From Posidonia oceanica (lineage: Eukaryota; Streptophyta; Magnoliopsida; Alismatales; Posidoniaceae): 64,000 nucleotides of DNA. The translations under genes were made by a program, and so were the position numbers. The notes beneath the pieces are model-generated. The model did not search any database. It was not told the DNA's origin and worked only from the letters and a program-made list of their open reading frames with translations. The stretch lies in NCBI GenBank assembly GCA_037176725.1, contig JAZBRS010000054.1, forward strand, positions 15,270,001-15,334,000, written 5' to 3'. Positions 1 through 11,253 of this stretch are shown here, in pieces (positions within the stretch are counted from its first letter, which is position 1; every line of letters starts with the position of its first letter).

Positions 1-1772
1 AATATGCTATATGCCTTTTGAAAATATGTTAAATGTCTTTGAAATATGCCAAAAATGAAACTTAAATGCCTCAAAACACTATAGACATGCAAATCATGTT
101 GGACGATTAAAATCAAGGCAAACGGACCCAAAACCAATGTTGTAAAATTGCAAAATGCAATTCAGTTTACTGAAAGCGTTGGACGCTGGGAATCACAACG
201 TCCTATGTAAGACGCAATATACTGCTGCATCGAACACAAAAAATACAGATGCTCAAGCAGGAGTAAGGCAAGTAATTTAAATTCTTATCAAAAAGTCCCA
301 TGAAACAAATATGATGAGTAATAAGATCAAACATACCCTGACATCAAACATCAAACCTCAGATATTGACAAAAAAACTTATTAAAGGAACTAAAGAAAAT
401 TTGTAAATCTGGATAGAGTTGTAGGACGCTAATGTATATAGCGTCCTATGTAAGATGCAGATCAGTAGGACGTCCTACACCCCAAAAACAGTTTCCAGGA
501 TAATATTCAGAGAAAAATCAATATTTTCAAATCAGATGCTTTTATAATAGAATCATGATAGGGATAAATCAAAATAGACTATACATGACTTGGATTGAGC
601 ATTAAGAAATAATCATAACATTTCTATGAAGGAAAACATATGAAATTCATATCAGAGGTGTAGGACGCTAGCAATGGCTGCGTCATACGTACATGCCTAG
701 CGTCTTACGCACTGACAGGGATTTTCAATTGAGAAATTTATTTTGAGATATTAAAAATGTTCTACAAGGAAGAAGCATGATAAGAATAAATTAAATCTTT
801 GTAGGCGGCATGAATCAAACATAAAAAATAACCATGACACTCCTGAGATTGAAAAAAACATATAAAACACTCAGTGGTGTTGGACGCTATCTCTGACTGC
901 GTCCTACGTAGGACGCACCAGATATAGCTTCCTACGTAGTGACAGAGATTTACAATTGAGAAAATTATTTTAAGACATTAAAAATGTTCTACAAGGAAGA
1001 AGCATGATAAGAATAAATTAAAATTTTTACAGGCGGCATGAATCAAACATAAAAAATAATCATGACATTCCTAAGATTTAAAAAAAAACATGTAAAACAC
1101 TTAGTGGTGTTGGACACTATCTCTGGCTGCGTCCTATGTAGGATGCACCAGACTTAGCTTCCTATGCACTAACAGAGATTTTGGATTGAGAATCCACTCA
1201 AACCGAATCAAATCGAAACGAAAGGCGATCAGTAAGCAAGAACAAACATCCACGAATATGACCATGCAATTATTATGGAAAATGAGCCTCTGGATTGCTC
1301 CACCCACCTCTACTTGACCAACGCTGGAATCCGATGAGTTTTCCGGCAATTGGATGGCCAGGAAGTCATGGTGCTCGGCTAGGACTTGTGGTGGAGGCTT
1401 GAAGGGAGGTCGAGGCTTGGCCATGCAACGTAAGAAAGCTCATACTCAGGGATGGGTCACCGCACATTCATTGGCTGCCGGCCTAGTGCGGGTGAACTCA
1501 TCAACGGAGTTGAGAAATGGCGGCAAAACAGAGACCGTATGCAGGTAAACTTGAATAGGACACGTCGAAACAAGCATCCACAATGTTGAAGTAAGGATTC
1601 TAAGCTAAGAGAGGAGGAGACTTACCTGTTTGATGGTTGGTGTTGCTTCCTCGACGCTGGCGACTTTCTTTGGCTTGTAATGGCTCGAATGGCTACTGTG
1701 GCGGCTGGGGTCGTTTGGCAAGATTTCGGCAAGGTTCGAGGTGGCCGGAGGTGTGAGAACATAGGTGGAATT
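1..1772 (-). repeat. LTR-like flanking DNA, no gene
   Basis: This AT-rich stretch has no coding ORF of interest. Near 1272-1290 it carries GATTGCTCCACCCACC, which recurs in the minus-strand LTR at about 22981 and, inverted, in the plus-strand LTR at about 12790. That suggests it is the remains of a related LTR in minus orientation. It is cut at 1773 by the start of another LTR. The assignment rests on one shared block and on hairpin modules of the GGACGC type, so it is tentative. Confidence 0.4.
160..1200. repeat. Degenerate ~230-bp tandem repeat
   Basis: The motif GGACGC with a nearby inverted GCGTCC recurs at about 181, 424, 662, 882 and 1112, spacings of about 220-243 bp. The units at about 877 and 1106 are nearly identical over their whole length, including a shared block GTTCTACAAGGAAGAAGC. 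The earlier units are more diverged. Each unit opens with a GGACGC/GCGTCC dyad like those in the LTRs elsewhere in the window. Confidence 0.7.
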
Positions 1773-3398
1773 TGTAGATATCCCATTTTCGCATTTCTGA
1801 GAGTTCATAGAGGTTAGGAACTTCTGAGGCACCTAGATCACACAAGTAAGGCTTAATGACACATTTTCCGGATTTTTCAAGACTTACTTAAAAATAATAC
1901 TTGATTTTGCTTAGCTCAAGGTAATTAGTTGTGGCAGAGCTGACTCGCCAAAACTGGTGGCAAGTTTGAGTACCTTGAGCACTCTTTATTCCACTCAAAT
2001 CAGTGGCAGATTTGAGTTAAAGAAGATGTTTTTATGATTTCATGAGATTTCTGAAGTTTTTCGGGCTTTTATCATGTTTCTCTGGATTAACTTAAAAGAT
2101 AGGATTAAAAATACAAAAGACCTAGCTAGTTGCCTCGTAGAACGAAGACACAGCCAGGCGCCATTGATAGCGGCGACTGGAATGTGTAGGCGCCTGTGTG
2201 ACAGGCGACTAGCATCATTTCACTCTCTCCAGCTTAATATCAATATCCTGGGCATTAATATAACATACGGGAATTTTATAAACTATTATAACATTTTTCC
2301 GTAAATTATTGATATTTATATGATTTTCTAGCATTTAATATATGGTATAAAAACATATATCATATAAAATAAATAATCAAAGAACAATCTAGAAAATCCT
2401 AGGTGGCTTCAAATAAATATCTTGATTTTTAACATGTTTTAATGTGCTAAACCAATCCCTTAAAATCAGAAATCAATCCCTTAAAATAAAAACCAACCTA
2501 TTTTGTGGCCTGGAATAGTGCAGCAGCTAGGCACCGGTACATGCGGCGACTAGCTGACGTGGACTCCGTTGACCTGATCTTGTGGAGTTTCCACGGCATT
2601 TCCATGACCTTTTCGGAAGATATTTGTGCCAGTCGCCTGTCTATGAGGCGACTAGCCATAAATATCAGTCCTCGTCTAGAAGCTTCTAGAACCTTCCTAG
2701 ATATGAGCCACCCGTGTCCCATAAACCTATAAATAGACCCCTTGAGTCAGTGCTTAAGGGGGGGTTCTTCTAAAAAAAGAGGCTTTTTAGGGTTTGAGAG
2801 GCATTTTTAGGGTTTAAGGAGGCCAAATTTAGAGAGAGAGAGAGAACAATTTTCTGAGAGAGAAACCCTAGCCTCCACCTTCAATTCAGAAACCCTAGAT
2901 CCTAGAGATCACCATGTCCCACCATAGATCCCAGAGATCTCGAGCCTAGCCGGAGCTCCAATCGTGCCTCCACTTCCTCACTCCACTGCATACAGCATGA
3001 GGGTGAAGGGAGTATCTTCTTCCAATCTACTTTTTCATTTCATTTTTGCATTCCTTAAAATATGACCCATAGCATATGCATGCGGGGAACAACCCCCGAT
3101 TACTATTAGGTTTATTTGTTTATATTATTCTTTATTTTTTTTCTATTATCATTTACTACACACGAACTTACCCAGATCTATTTTTATTTGTTTTGAAGGA
3201 AAGGAATACGCTCACGTAATACAAGGACGCCGCTGGACGACACCCCGCCATCGATCCAGCGAACCCACTACCCACATCATCATCATCATCTCCCCAGGCA
3301 CCTTGTCCGCCCATTGACGAGTGGCGATCACAATAAGTTGACAACATTGTGGAAGCACTGTCATCTTCATCTAAACACCCCCAATTCCAACATCCATA
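1773..3398 (+). mobile_element. TE1 LTR (TGTAGATATCCC family)
   Basis: The LTR starts TGTAGATATCCCATTTTC and ends near CATCCATA, about 1626 bp. It is homologous along its length to the solo LTR at 32141-33729: same start, same promoter region, same block CTAGCCGGAGCTCC, same end region. It carries GGCGCC/GGCGACT hairpin modules at about 2150, 2190, 2525 and 2630. It is followed directly by a PBS-like site, so it acts as a 5' LTR. The last bases are TA where CA is expected, probably a mutation. Confidence 0.8.
2728..2735 (+). promoter_or_regulatory. LTR TATA box
   Basis: TATAAATA in the context CCTATAAATAGACCCC. The same box with similar flanks lies at 33047-33054 in the related solo LTR. Its position about 955 bp into the LTR implies a U3 of roughly 1 kb, with transcription starting about 30 bp downstream. 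Confidence 0.65.
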
Positions 3399-4733
3399 GA
3401 AGTGGCGATCACGGTGGGACCGGCTTTAGCCAACCCTCTGTGCTACGTGAGCATTTCCTTCTTTCCTTCCTTTATTTATTTTTCTAGATCTAGTTTATTT
3501 TCAGTTTAGGAGGCCATGCGCTTAGGTTTTTCACGACTCCTAAACCCCATCGTATTTTCTGACATTAGAACAGATTTTCTAACCCAACCATCTTGGCTTG
3601 AGGCAAGAGGTCTCGTTAGCACTCTGAGGCAACGACAACCTCCTATCTATAGTCATAGAGGGTCAGGTTACTACTATTTTGAAAATAGAAAACTTCGGTG
3701 TCCAGTCACCCAGTGATCTGGCGCCTACTCTAGTCACACCTCACTGCAGTGACTAGTCTAGGCGCACCCATTACAAGCGACTGGATCTGGGTTTTATTTT
3801 AGTGCAGATCTTTTATTTTTTTTCAGTAGCTTATGTCGTTTCTTTTAGATTTGCAATTGCTTAAAAATCAGATTAAATCCTGTTCACTGCATCTTTTTTG
3901 TTTTTTATTTGGATTTTAGGCTTACATGTGTCCGCCATTAAGGTGGAAACTATTTTATTGATATTAGGGTTAAAGTTCCTTGAGGGAATCTTCCTCTAAC
4001 TAGAACAATCAGACAAAGCGAACCAGGCCATTGCAAGTCGCTCACCCATACTTTGTTTGATTGGGACAGTTAGATTAAGAACTCAAGGTGTCCTAGGGTT
4101 TTATTTTTGGCTCCTTCTCCTCCTTAAGTAAAAAATAATCCTTGGTAGATACTTGATACTTTAATATTCCATGTTTATTTACTGCTTTATGGTTTGCTAA
4201 AAGCCGATCCTAAGGACAGAATCCTAGGTGGTGGGCCCCTCTTTAGAGAGACAAACCTGCCGCCTAGGCCCTCTTGGTAGACCTTGAAGAAGGTCAAGGA
4301 GTGGTACCCATAAGCCAAAATCCCATTCATTGTGAACATGCAGGTTTAATTAATTAATCATTTGAACAAGTAAAAATCTACAGTCTGTTTGAAACCTGCA
4401 CTGATTTCTCTTTCTTCCTGCTTGTCGCACGATCTATCCAGAATAAATCTCGGTTGCTGGAAGAACAGGCTGCTAGCCGCCTGTTCAGAAGACGCCTCAC
4501 TCAGTCGCCCTTTAAACAGACGACTTGTTTCGTCGCCTAAGTAACAGGCGACTACAGGGAAAACGCTCCAGTGTGCCTTACTTGCAGGGATCTGATTATC
4601 ACCATTAACAGGTTACAAAAATGCTAGAACAGCAGTTGTTTATTTTTCTTTACTTTCATTTAATTGAGTCTGTATTAAGTAGTGTTAATAGAGTCTGTAA
4701 TTTTGTTTTCCAAACTCTTGTAACTATTTCACA
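3399..4733 (+). other. TE1 leader with PBS-like site
   Basis: The sequence TGGCGATCACGGTGGGA at about 3403 sits a few bases after the LTR end, where a primer-binding site belongs; I cannot name the tRNA with confidence. The leader holds an imperfect hairpin at 3721-3765 (17-bp stem with two mismatches) and AGTCGCC/GGCGACT motifs around 4450-4560. No coding ORF is visible before 4734. Confidence 0.55.
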
Positions 4734-4841
4734 ATGGAGGCCTATCGACAAAATCAAGAGCGCATCAATATGACATCTGCCTCAACCTCTACTTCCATGG
4801 CACAGACAAGGCCGCTGCTCAGGGTTGACAAGACACCATGA
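4734..4841 (+). pseudogene. gag: Possible TE1 gag start, truncated
   Basis: A 35-codon reading frame begins MEAYRQNQERINMTSAS after a long leader, where gag should start. From about 4808 the DNA matches the 3' UTR of minus-strand Tat elements (compare 60630-60740), so only about 25 codons belong to TE1 and the rest is read-through of the junction. The two parts share AGGCC at the joint, which suggests end joining. The gag label rests on position only. Confidence 0.35.
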
Positions 4842-5087
4842 CCGTAGTCGGTAGGGAAGCAGTGTTGCTGTTGGTGTGAGACACTTATCCGGCGGATGCA
4901 CCAAAAATCATGACTCGTTGCCACAATGCAAATGCTAATGTAAATGCTAGGATGAAATGCTGATGCTAATCCTGCAATGCTGATGGCATGCTAGTGCTCA
5001 TATGCGCTAAAGTCCGTTGGGGGTGCGCGAGCGATGCATGTGTATGTGATGCTAATGTGGATGTTGTGATGCTGGTGATGAGGGTCA
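4808..5087 (-). other. TE2 3' UTR end, LTR-proximal
   Basis: This segment is homologous to 60630-60900 of TE9: CTCAGGGTTGAC, GGTAGGGAAGCAG versus GAGTAGAGGGTTGC, then a low-complexity tract rich in AATGC. In TE9 it lies immediately internal to the polypurine tract. Here the polypurine tract and 3' LTR are lost. Confidence 0.65.
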
Positions 5088-6838
5088 CTGAGCTAGTAGC
5101 TCCAAGCGAGGATCGCTGAGCCGGTAGCTCCAAGCGATAACAAGGATCTGGATCGCCGAACCGGTAGCTCCAAGCGAGGATCGCTGAGCCGGTAGCTCTA
5201 AGCGAGGATAAAGATTAAGATTGCCGAGCCGGTAGCTCCAGGCGAGGATCGCTGAGCCGGTAGCTCCAGGCGAGGATCGCTAAGCTGGTAGTTCTAAGCG
5301 AGGATAAAGATCGAGATTGCTGAGTCGGTAGCTCCAGGCGAGGATCGCTGAGCCGGTAGCTCCAGGCGAGGATCGCTAAGCTGGTAGTTCTAAGCGAGGA
5401 TAAAGATCGAGATCGCTGAGCTGGTAGCTCCAGGCGAGGATTGCTGAGCCGGTAGATCCAAACGAGGGTAAAGTTTAAGATCGCTGAGCTGGTAGCTCCA
5501 AGTGAGGATAAAGATCATGGTCGCCGAGCCGGTAGCTCTAAGCGAGGATCGCTGAGCCAGTAGCTCCAAGTGAGGATAAAGATCATGGTCGCCGAGCCGG
5601 TAGCTTCAAGTGAGGGTAAAGATCAAGATCACCGAGCAAGTAACTCCAAGCGAGTATCGCTGAGCTGGTAGATCCAAACGAGGGTAAAGTTTAAGATCGC
5701 TGAGCTGGTAGCTCCAGGCGAGGATCGCTGAGCCGGTAACTCCAAGCGAGGGTAAAGATCAAGATTGCTAAGCCGGTAGCTACAGGCAAGGATCGCTGAG
5801 CCGGTAGCTCCAAGCGAGGGTAAAGATTAAGATCGCTGAGCCGATAGCTCCAGGTGAGGATCGCTGAGCCGGTAGCTCCAAATGAATGTAAAGATCAAGA
5901 TCGCCAAGCCGGTAGCTCCAAGCAAGGATCGCTGAGCCGGTAGCTCCAAGCGAGGGTAAATATCAAGATCGCCGAGCCAGTAGCTCCAGGTGAGGATCGC
6001 TGAGCCGGTAGCTCCAAGTGAGGATAAAGATCAATATCGTCGAGCCGATAGCTCCAGGTGAGAATCACTGAGCCGGTAGCTCCAAGCGAGGGTAAAGATC
6101 AAGATCGCCAAGCTGGTAGCTCCAGGCGAGGATCGCTGAGCCGGTAGCTCCAAGCGAGGGTAAAGATCAAGATCGCCGAGCTGGTAGCTCTAGACGAAGA
6201 TCGCTGAGACGATAGCTTCAAGCGAGGGTAAAGATAAAGATCACCTAGCCGGTAGCTCCAGTCGAAGATCGCTGAGCTGGTAGCTCCAAGCAAGGGTAAA
6301 GATCAAGATCGCCGAACCGGTAGCTCCAGGCGAAGATCGCAGAGACGGTAGCTCCAAGCGAGGGTAAAGATTAAGATCGCCAAGCCGGTAGCTTCAAGCG
6401 AGGATCGCTGAACTAGTAGGACTAAGTGATGAAAAGGATCAAGATCGCCGAGCCGGTAGCTCCACGTGAGGATCACTAAGCCAATAGCTCTAAGCGATGA
6501 TAAAGATCAAGATCGCCGAGTCGGTAACCCAGGCGAATATCGCTGAGCCGGTAGCTCCAAGCGAGGGTAAAGATCTAGATTGCCGAGCTGGTAGCTCCAG
6601 GCGAGGATCGCTGAGCCAGTAGCTCCAAGCAAGGGTAAAGATCAAGATCACCGAGCTGGTAGCTACAGGCGAGGATTGCTGAGCCAGTAGCTCCAAGTGA
6701 GGGTAAAGATTAAGATCGCCGAGCCAGTAGCTCAAGGCAAGAATTGCTGAGCCAGTAGCTCCAAGCGAGGGTAAAGATTAAGATCGCCGAGCCGGTAGCT
6801 ACAGGCGAGGATCGCTGAGCCGGTAGCTCCAAGCAATC
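5088..6838 (-). repeat. Palindromic tandem array, TE2 3' UTR
   Basis: About 1.75 kb of a ~28-bp core, arranged mostly as ~68-bp dimers. The core is TCGCTGAGCCGGTAGCTCC followed by AAGCGA. Its ends TCGCT and AGCGA are inverted, and the centre GGTAGCTCC is near-palindromic, so each core can fold on itself. Alternating units are joined by a spacer close to GGTAAAGATCAAGA. I estimate about 50 cores. Open frames across it are repeat artefacts. Confidence 0.9.
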
Positions 6839-7620
6839 AAGATGTCAATCACTGAGTATGCCATGCTGGTCCTACTGGGAATGCATGCAGAGTGTGAAAT
6901 TCTATTACGATGCCAGGCGACAAGTTGGCGGCTAGTCCAAACTTGCACGGAGAGGGGCATGATACCAACAGGCAGCCAAAGATGCCCCTGGTATCAAGAG
7001 AGGAATGACAAGTCAGCAAACCTGTCGGACAAGAGGGGCGATGTCAAGTCACAAGACCTGTCACCAAAGATGCCATAAAGCAACGGGAATACCACACCCG
7101 AAGATGAAGTAGAGGTCTATAAACTATCCCGTGACAGTTAGGGGTGTCAACCCAGATGCAGAGGATAAGCCGATACCAATGGGCAATACAGATGCCCCTG
7201 GTATCCAGGAAAAAGTGACGGACCAGCGAGTCTATCAAGCAAGTGGAGTGGCGACAAGTCATCAAACTCGTCTGCCGGAAAGCTGGACAATATGACAGAT
7301 GTCAAACGAGTAATTTTGAGTACTAGCCCGGTTGCTAGACAATTTGACGGGTGTCAACCGATTAGTTTAGGCTAGCAGCCCGGAGAAGGAAACTCCAGAC
7401 AAGACTATCACGCTTGCCGACCAAAACGTCAGACACTTTGATGGGTGTCATCCGGGCAGTTAGGGCTGCCAGGGGAAAAAGGAGGATAAAACCAAGGAGA
7501 GATGTCCCCGGTGGAAGTACTGTCCCAACTAGTTTATCCAGAAAGCAGCTGACCTACCCCTGGTCGAGAACTACTCGATGCCTTGCAAAGTCGAATGGGA
7601 GAGTAGAGAAGTGATTGATG
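6839..7620 (-). other. TE2 3' UTR with GATACCAGGGGCATC boxes
   Basis: On the minus strand the box GATACCAGGGGCATC occurs at about 6981-6995 and 7187-7202, with inverted partners (GGTATCATGCCCC at 6954-6966). Blocks such as GCAGCCCTAACTGCCCGG (about 7455-7475) match the 3' UTRs at 40060 and 41390. No credible coding ORF is present. Confidence 0.7.
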
Positions 7621-7880
7621 TATGCATGATTTATGCAAAATTCGGTGCATGACTTATTTAATGTGTTGAATATGCGTGATTTATGCAATTCTGTTGAAGA
7701 TGCATGATTTATGCAACCTTGTTGTAGATGCATGATTTATGCAAACTTTTGTTGTAGATGCATGATGTATGCAAACTTTTTGTTGTAGATGCATGACTTA
7801 TGCAAATTTTGTTTTTTTATGCATGACTTATGCCATTTTTGTTTGAAGATGCTTGATTTATGCAAATTTTTGTTGCCCTC
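7620..7880 (-). repeat. ~30-bp tandem repeat with TGCAT/ATGCA arms
   Basis: About nine units of 28-31 bp based on GATGCATGATTTATGCAA. TGCAT and ATGCA are inverted around GATTT, so each unit is a small dyad. It lies between the conserved post-integrase region and the box-containing 3' UTR, where TE8 has its mobile-domain ORF. Confidence 0.8.
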
Positions 7881-8887
7881 AACATTTGGAATGCTAGGAA
7901 TGCCTGCTATAAAGGAAAGAGTAGTCCTCAACTCACGAGACTCTACCTGGACTCCTAGACTATAGGTGGCTCTCTGGAATGGATGATGTCTCAGAGGATG
8001 GTGTGTTTGGTGGTGTGGTGAAAAACAAAACTCCATGCCAAACTCTCTAGGACCTACACCTACTCTTTTATTTTTCATTTTTTTTCTTTTTTTTTTACTC
8101 CCTCATAGGTTTGCAGGTTTACTCAATCCCTGTCTTGGAGGTAAAAAAACGCCTGGTCTGGTGCTAGAGAGTTGCTGCAAGACAGGGGTGGCTAGTCCTT
8201 AGAGGATTTGTGGGCTTCCCAGGCGTATGCTCCAACTCCTCTCCAAGATAGGCATAGGGATAGGGCTATTCTGCTCACCTCTATCTCTAGGGCTAACTTC
8301 TATCTTCGACTTCTGTCTTCCTTTTTTTTATGCCCCTTTATTAACTGATTTTTTTTTTATTCTTTTTCCTTTTCTTTTCTCTTTTTTTTTCTTTTCTTTT
8401 GCTTTCACTCTCACTCTTGGCCTATCATTTTCTCTCCCTCTGGAGGTATAGGTCCTATGAGGAGTTTGGACATTTCACTCTGTTCTTTATTGGATGGTGG
8501 CTCCCTCACTTGCTAGGACATCTAGGTAGTGCCAACCGAGGAGGAACAAACTCTTTCCAAGCAGGCTAGCTATTCCGATTTTCGTCATCGAACATGATTA
8601 TCATGAATGAGGATTTTTGTACATCATGAATGAGTATGATTGATTTTGATTTTGATTGATTTTTTTTTTGATTATCATGAATGAAGATGATTGATTTTGA
8701 TTTTTTGACTAATGCTACTACAAATGCATGTTGATTTTGTATGCTGCGGGAACGCTAAAAAGGAAAGGTATGCAACGTTAAGAATGTATACAGATGCAAT
8801 TTTAAAATGCAAGATTGTGAAGCAATGAATGCATGAAATAAAACAGAAAAGAAGAAGACTCTACAAGGCAAGGATACATGCCTCAGG
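7881..8887 (-). other. TE2 post-integrase non-coding region
   Basis: Homologous to 53040-53850 of TE8 in opposite orientation: AAAAGAGTAGGTGTAGGTCC and the GAGGGAGCCACC block recur. A T-rich tract at 8310-8405 (A/G-rich in sense) corresponds to the A/G-rich tract at 53365-53460. No conserved ORF was found. Confidence 0.65.
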
Positions 8888-10236
8888 TCATTGGTAGTAC
8901 TTCTTGAGGTAGCAAGAATTGACCGGTCCTGATTGCTCAACCTGGTCCATATCCCCAAGGATCACCCCACCACTGGAGAGGATTTGTTTGACAATGAAAG
9001 GGCTACACCAATTGCGCCGGAATTTGCCATGGTGTTAGGCAGATGGATAGCTCTCAAGACTAGGTCAACGGGCGCGAGATGTCGGGGCCTGACCTTCTTC
9101 TGATAAGCTCTGGCCATGCGCATCTAATAGCATTCGGCATGATGCATGGTCTGCAATCTGTGCTCGTCAATCAGATTCAGCTGGATGCAGCGATCTTCAA
9201 TCCATTCTACCTCCTCCAGCTCAGCTTCTCGTAGGATCCGGAGTGATGGGATCTCTACCTCAATGGGCAAAACAGCCTCCATGCCAAATACAAGTGAATA
9301 TGGAGTTGCCCTTGTTGATGTCCGGACTGATGTTCTATACGCCCAAAGGGCATATGGAAGCTTGTCATGCCAGTCCTTATGAGTCTCAGCCATTTTCTTG
9401 AGGATCTTCACAAGATTTTTGTTGGCTGACTCAACTGCGCCATTCATCTGCGGCCGATAAGGTGAGAATATATGGTGTTTGATCTTGAAGCTCTGGAGGT
9501 AGTCCTCAATCCTCTGGGCTATGAAGTTCCTGCCATTATCAGATATGATGGCGTGCGGGACCCCGTACCAGGCAATGATGTTGTTCCTGATGAACTTTTT
9601 CATTGCTGCGGCTGTGACATTCTTGTACGATGCCGCCTCCACCCACATGGTGAAGTAATCAATCGCCACAAGGATAAAGCGATGACCATTGGAGGCTGCG
9701 GGATGAATAGCCCCAATGACGTCAATTCCCCATGTAGAGAAGCGCCAAGGTGACGGCATGCTGTGCAATTGCTGTGGGGGAGCATGAATGAAGTTTCCAT
9801 GGATCTGGCAGTTGTGGCATCTACACACAAACTGGCAGCAATCTGCCTCCATGGTTAACCAAAAATAGCCCTGAAGCATGATCTTCTTGGCTAGCAACAC
9901 ACCATTCATATGAGGGCCGCATGTCCCAGCATGAACTTGGAGCATCAGTGTGTCAGCTTCTGTCTTGTCCACACAGCGAAGGAGCATCTAATTGTAGGAT
10001 CTCCTATAAATGTGTCCTACTCCTAGCACAAATCTTGATGCCAGACGCGTCAAAGTCTTCTTATCGGTCGCTGAAGCACCGGGCGAAAATCTGCTAGACT
10101 TCAGGAAGATCTGGATGTCATGGTACCTTGGGAGATGATATGAGGGGTCCGCCTCTTCAATGCTCATGCAGTGTGCTAGCTGCTCTACACGTGTGACTGA
10201 CACGTCCACTGTACGGTCCTCTGATATGGAGAGCTA
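8888..10236 (-). pseudogene. pol: TE2 integrase region of pol
   Basis: The integrase would insert the cDNA into the host chromosome. From the N-terminal end: a zinc-binding HHCC domain (two His in HAGTCGPHMNG, then CHNC), then the catalytic core with Asp in WGIDVIGAIHP, Asp in IISDNGRNF and Glu in NGAVESANKN, so D, D and E are all present. The C-terminal part ends LKKYYQ-like at a TGA (8888-8890). In-frame TAGs at 9988-9990 and 9124-9126 interrupt it; at 9988 TE8 reads CAG. A TAG at 10234-10236, where TE8 has TGG, separates it from the second RNase H. It is plainly a dead copy, but the catalytic triad is better kept than in TE8. Confidence 0.9.
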
Positions 10237-10752
10237 AGATGCTAAAGTTGCCAGCGCATCTGCATAGGCATTCTTGATTCTACTCATGAAGGTGAAACGG
10301 ATCTCCTTGAACTCTTCAATGAGCTTCAAAAGGTACTCATGATACGGCACAAGCTTGGGGTCCCTGGTCTTCCATTCTCCATTGACCTGGGATATGACGA
10401 GCATCGCATCCCCAAATACTCTCAGCTGTCGCATGCCGTGCTCAAGTGCGACTTGGAGTCCCAAGATGCATGCCTCGTATTCCGCTTCATTGTTGGTGCA
10501 CTCAAAGGTCAACTTTCTCACAAAAGGGATCCACTGACCTTGCAGTGACACAAGAATTGCACCAATGCCTCTGCCTCTCTTATAGACAGCGCCATCAAAA
10601 TACGCATGCCAAAGCTGCTTGCCCGTGGGGCCCTCTGGCTCTGAGTCCTCCATGGCAAAGAGGATGTCCTTGTCAGGGAACTGAGTCTGGAGGGGTTGAT
10701 ACTCAGGTAGGGGTAAGTCAGCCAAGTAGTCTACCATCGCCTGCCCCTTCAT
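10234..10752 (-). pseudogene. pol: TE2 second (archaeal-type) RNase H
   Basis: The domain would degrade RNA in RNA:DNA hybrids during reverse transcription. It shows the acidic pattern of an active RNase H: Asp in YFDGAVYKRGRG, Glu in NNEAEYEACILG, Asp in FGDAMLVISQ and Asp in NAYADALATLAS. A second RNase H between the ordinary one and integrase is a Tat-lineage hallmark. The upstream stop is a TAG at 10759 where TE8 has CAG, and the frame ends in TAG at 10234. Confidence 0.85.
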
Positions 10753-10758
10753 CGACTT

Positions 10759-11253
10759 CTATGTGACGAAAGTGATGTCGTACTGGAACAACAACACTTG
10801 CCACTTGACGCATCTGCCTACTAATGCTGGCTTTTGGAAGAGAAACTTCATCGGATCATGCCGACATAGAAGTAGGACAGGGTACGCCATCATGTAGTGC
10901 CTCAATTGCTGTGTGGCCCAGACAAAGGATAGGCAGACCTTCTCAATGGTGCTGTACTTAGCCTCGCAGTCATTGAACTTCTTACTGAGATAGTAGATGG
11001 CCCGCTCCTTACGACCTGACTCGTCGTGTTGGACCAAGACTACACCCATGGAATGCTGAGTGGTGGAGAGATAGAGAAGCAGAGGTCTCCCCAGCATGGG
11101 AGGCACCAAAATCGGAGGCTTGACCAAGAGCTGCTTGATCTTGTCAAATGTAGCCTGGCACTCGACATTGCAACTGATCTGCGCATTCTTCCGCAGAAGC
11201 TTGAAGATCAGCTCACAAATGGGTGTGAGCTGCGCTATGAACCGACTAATATA
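10759..11253 (-). pseudogene. pol: TE2 RT connection and degenerate RNase H
   Basis: This is the ordinary gypsy RNase H position: RPLLLYLSTTQHSMGVVL, AIYYLSKKFNDCEAKYSTIEK, then RHYMMAYPV. The first catalytic Asp of the usual LxTDAS motif is absent (YLSTTQ). This agrees with the Tat lineage, in which the original domain degenerates after gain of the second one. TAG codons at 11254-11256 and 10759-10761 replace CAG codons that TE8 retains. Confidence 0.85.

Noticed and set aside
5088..6838. CRISPR-like array
   Set aside because: Units are directly tandem with related, not unique, spacers, and the context is a plant retrotransposon.
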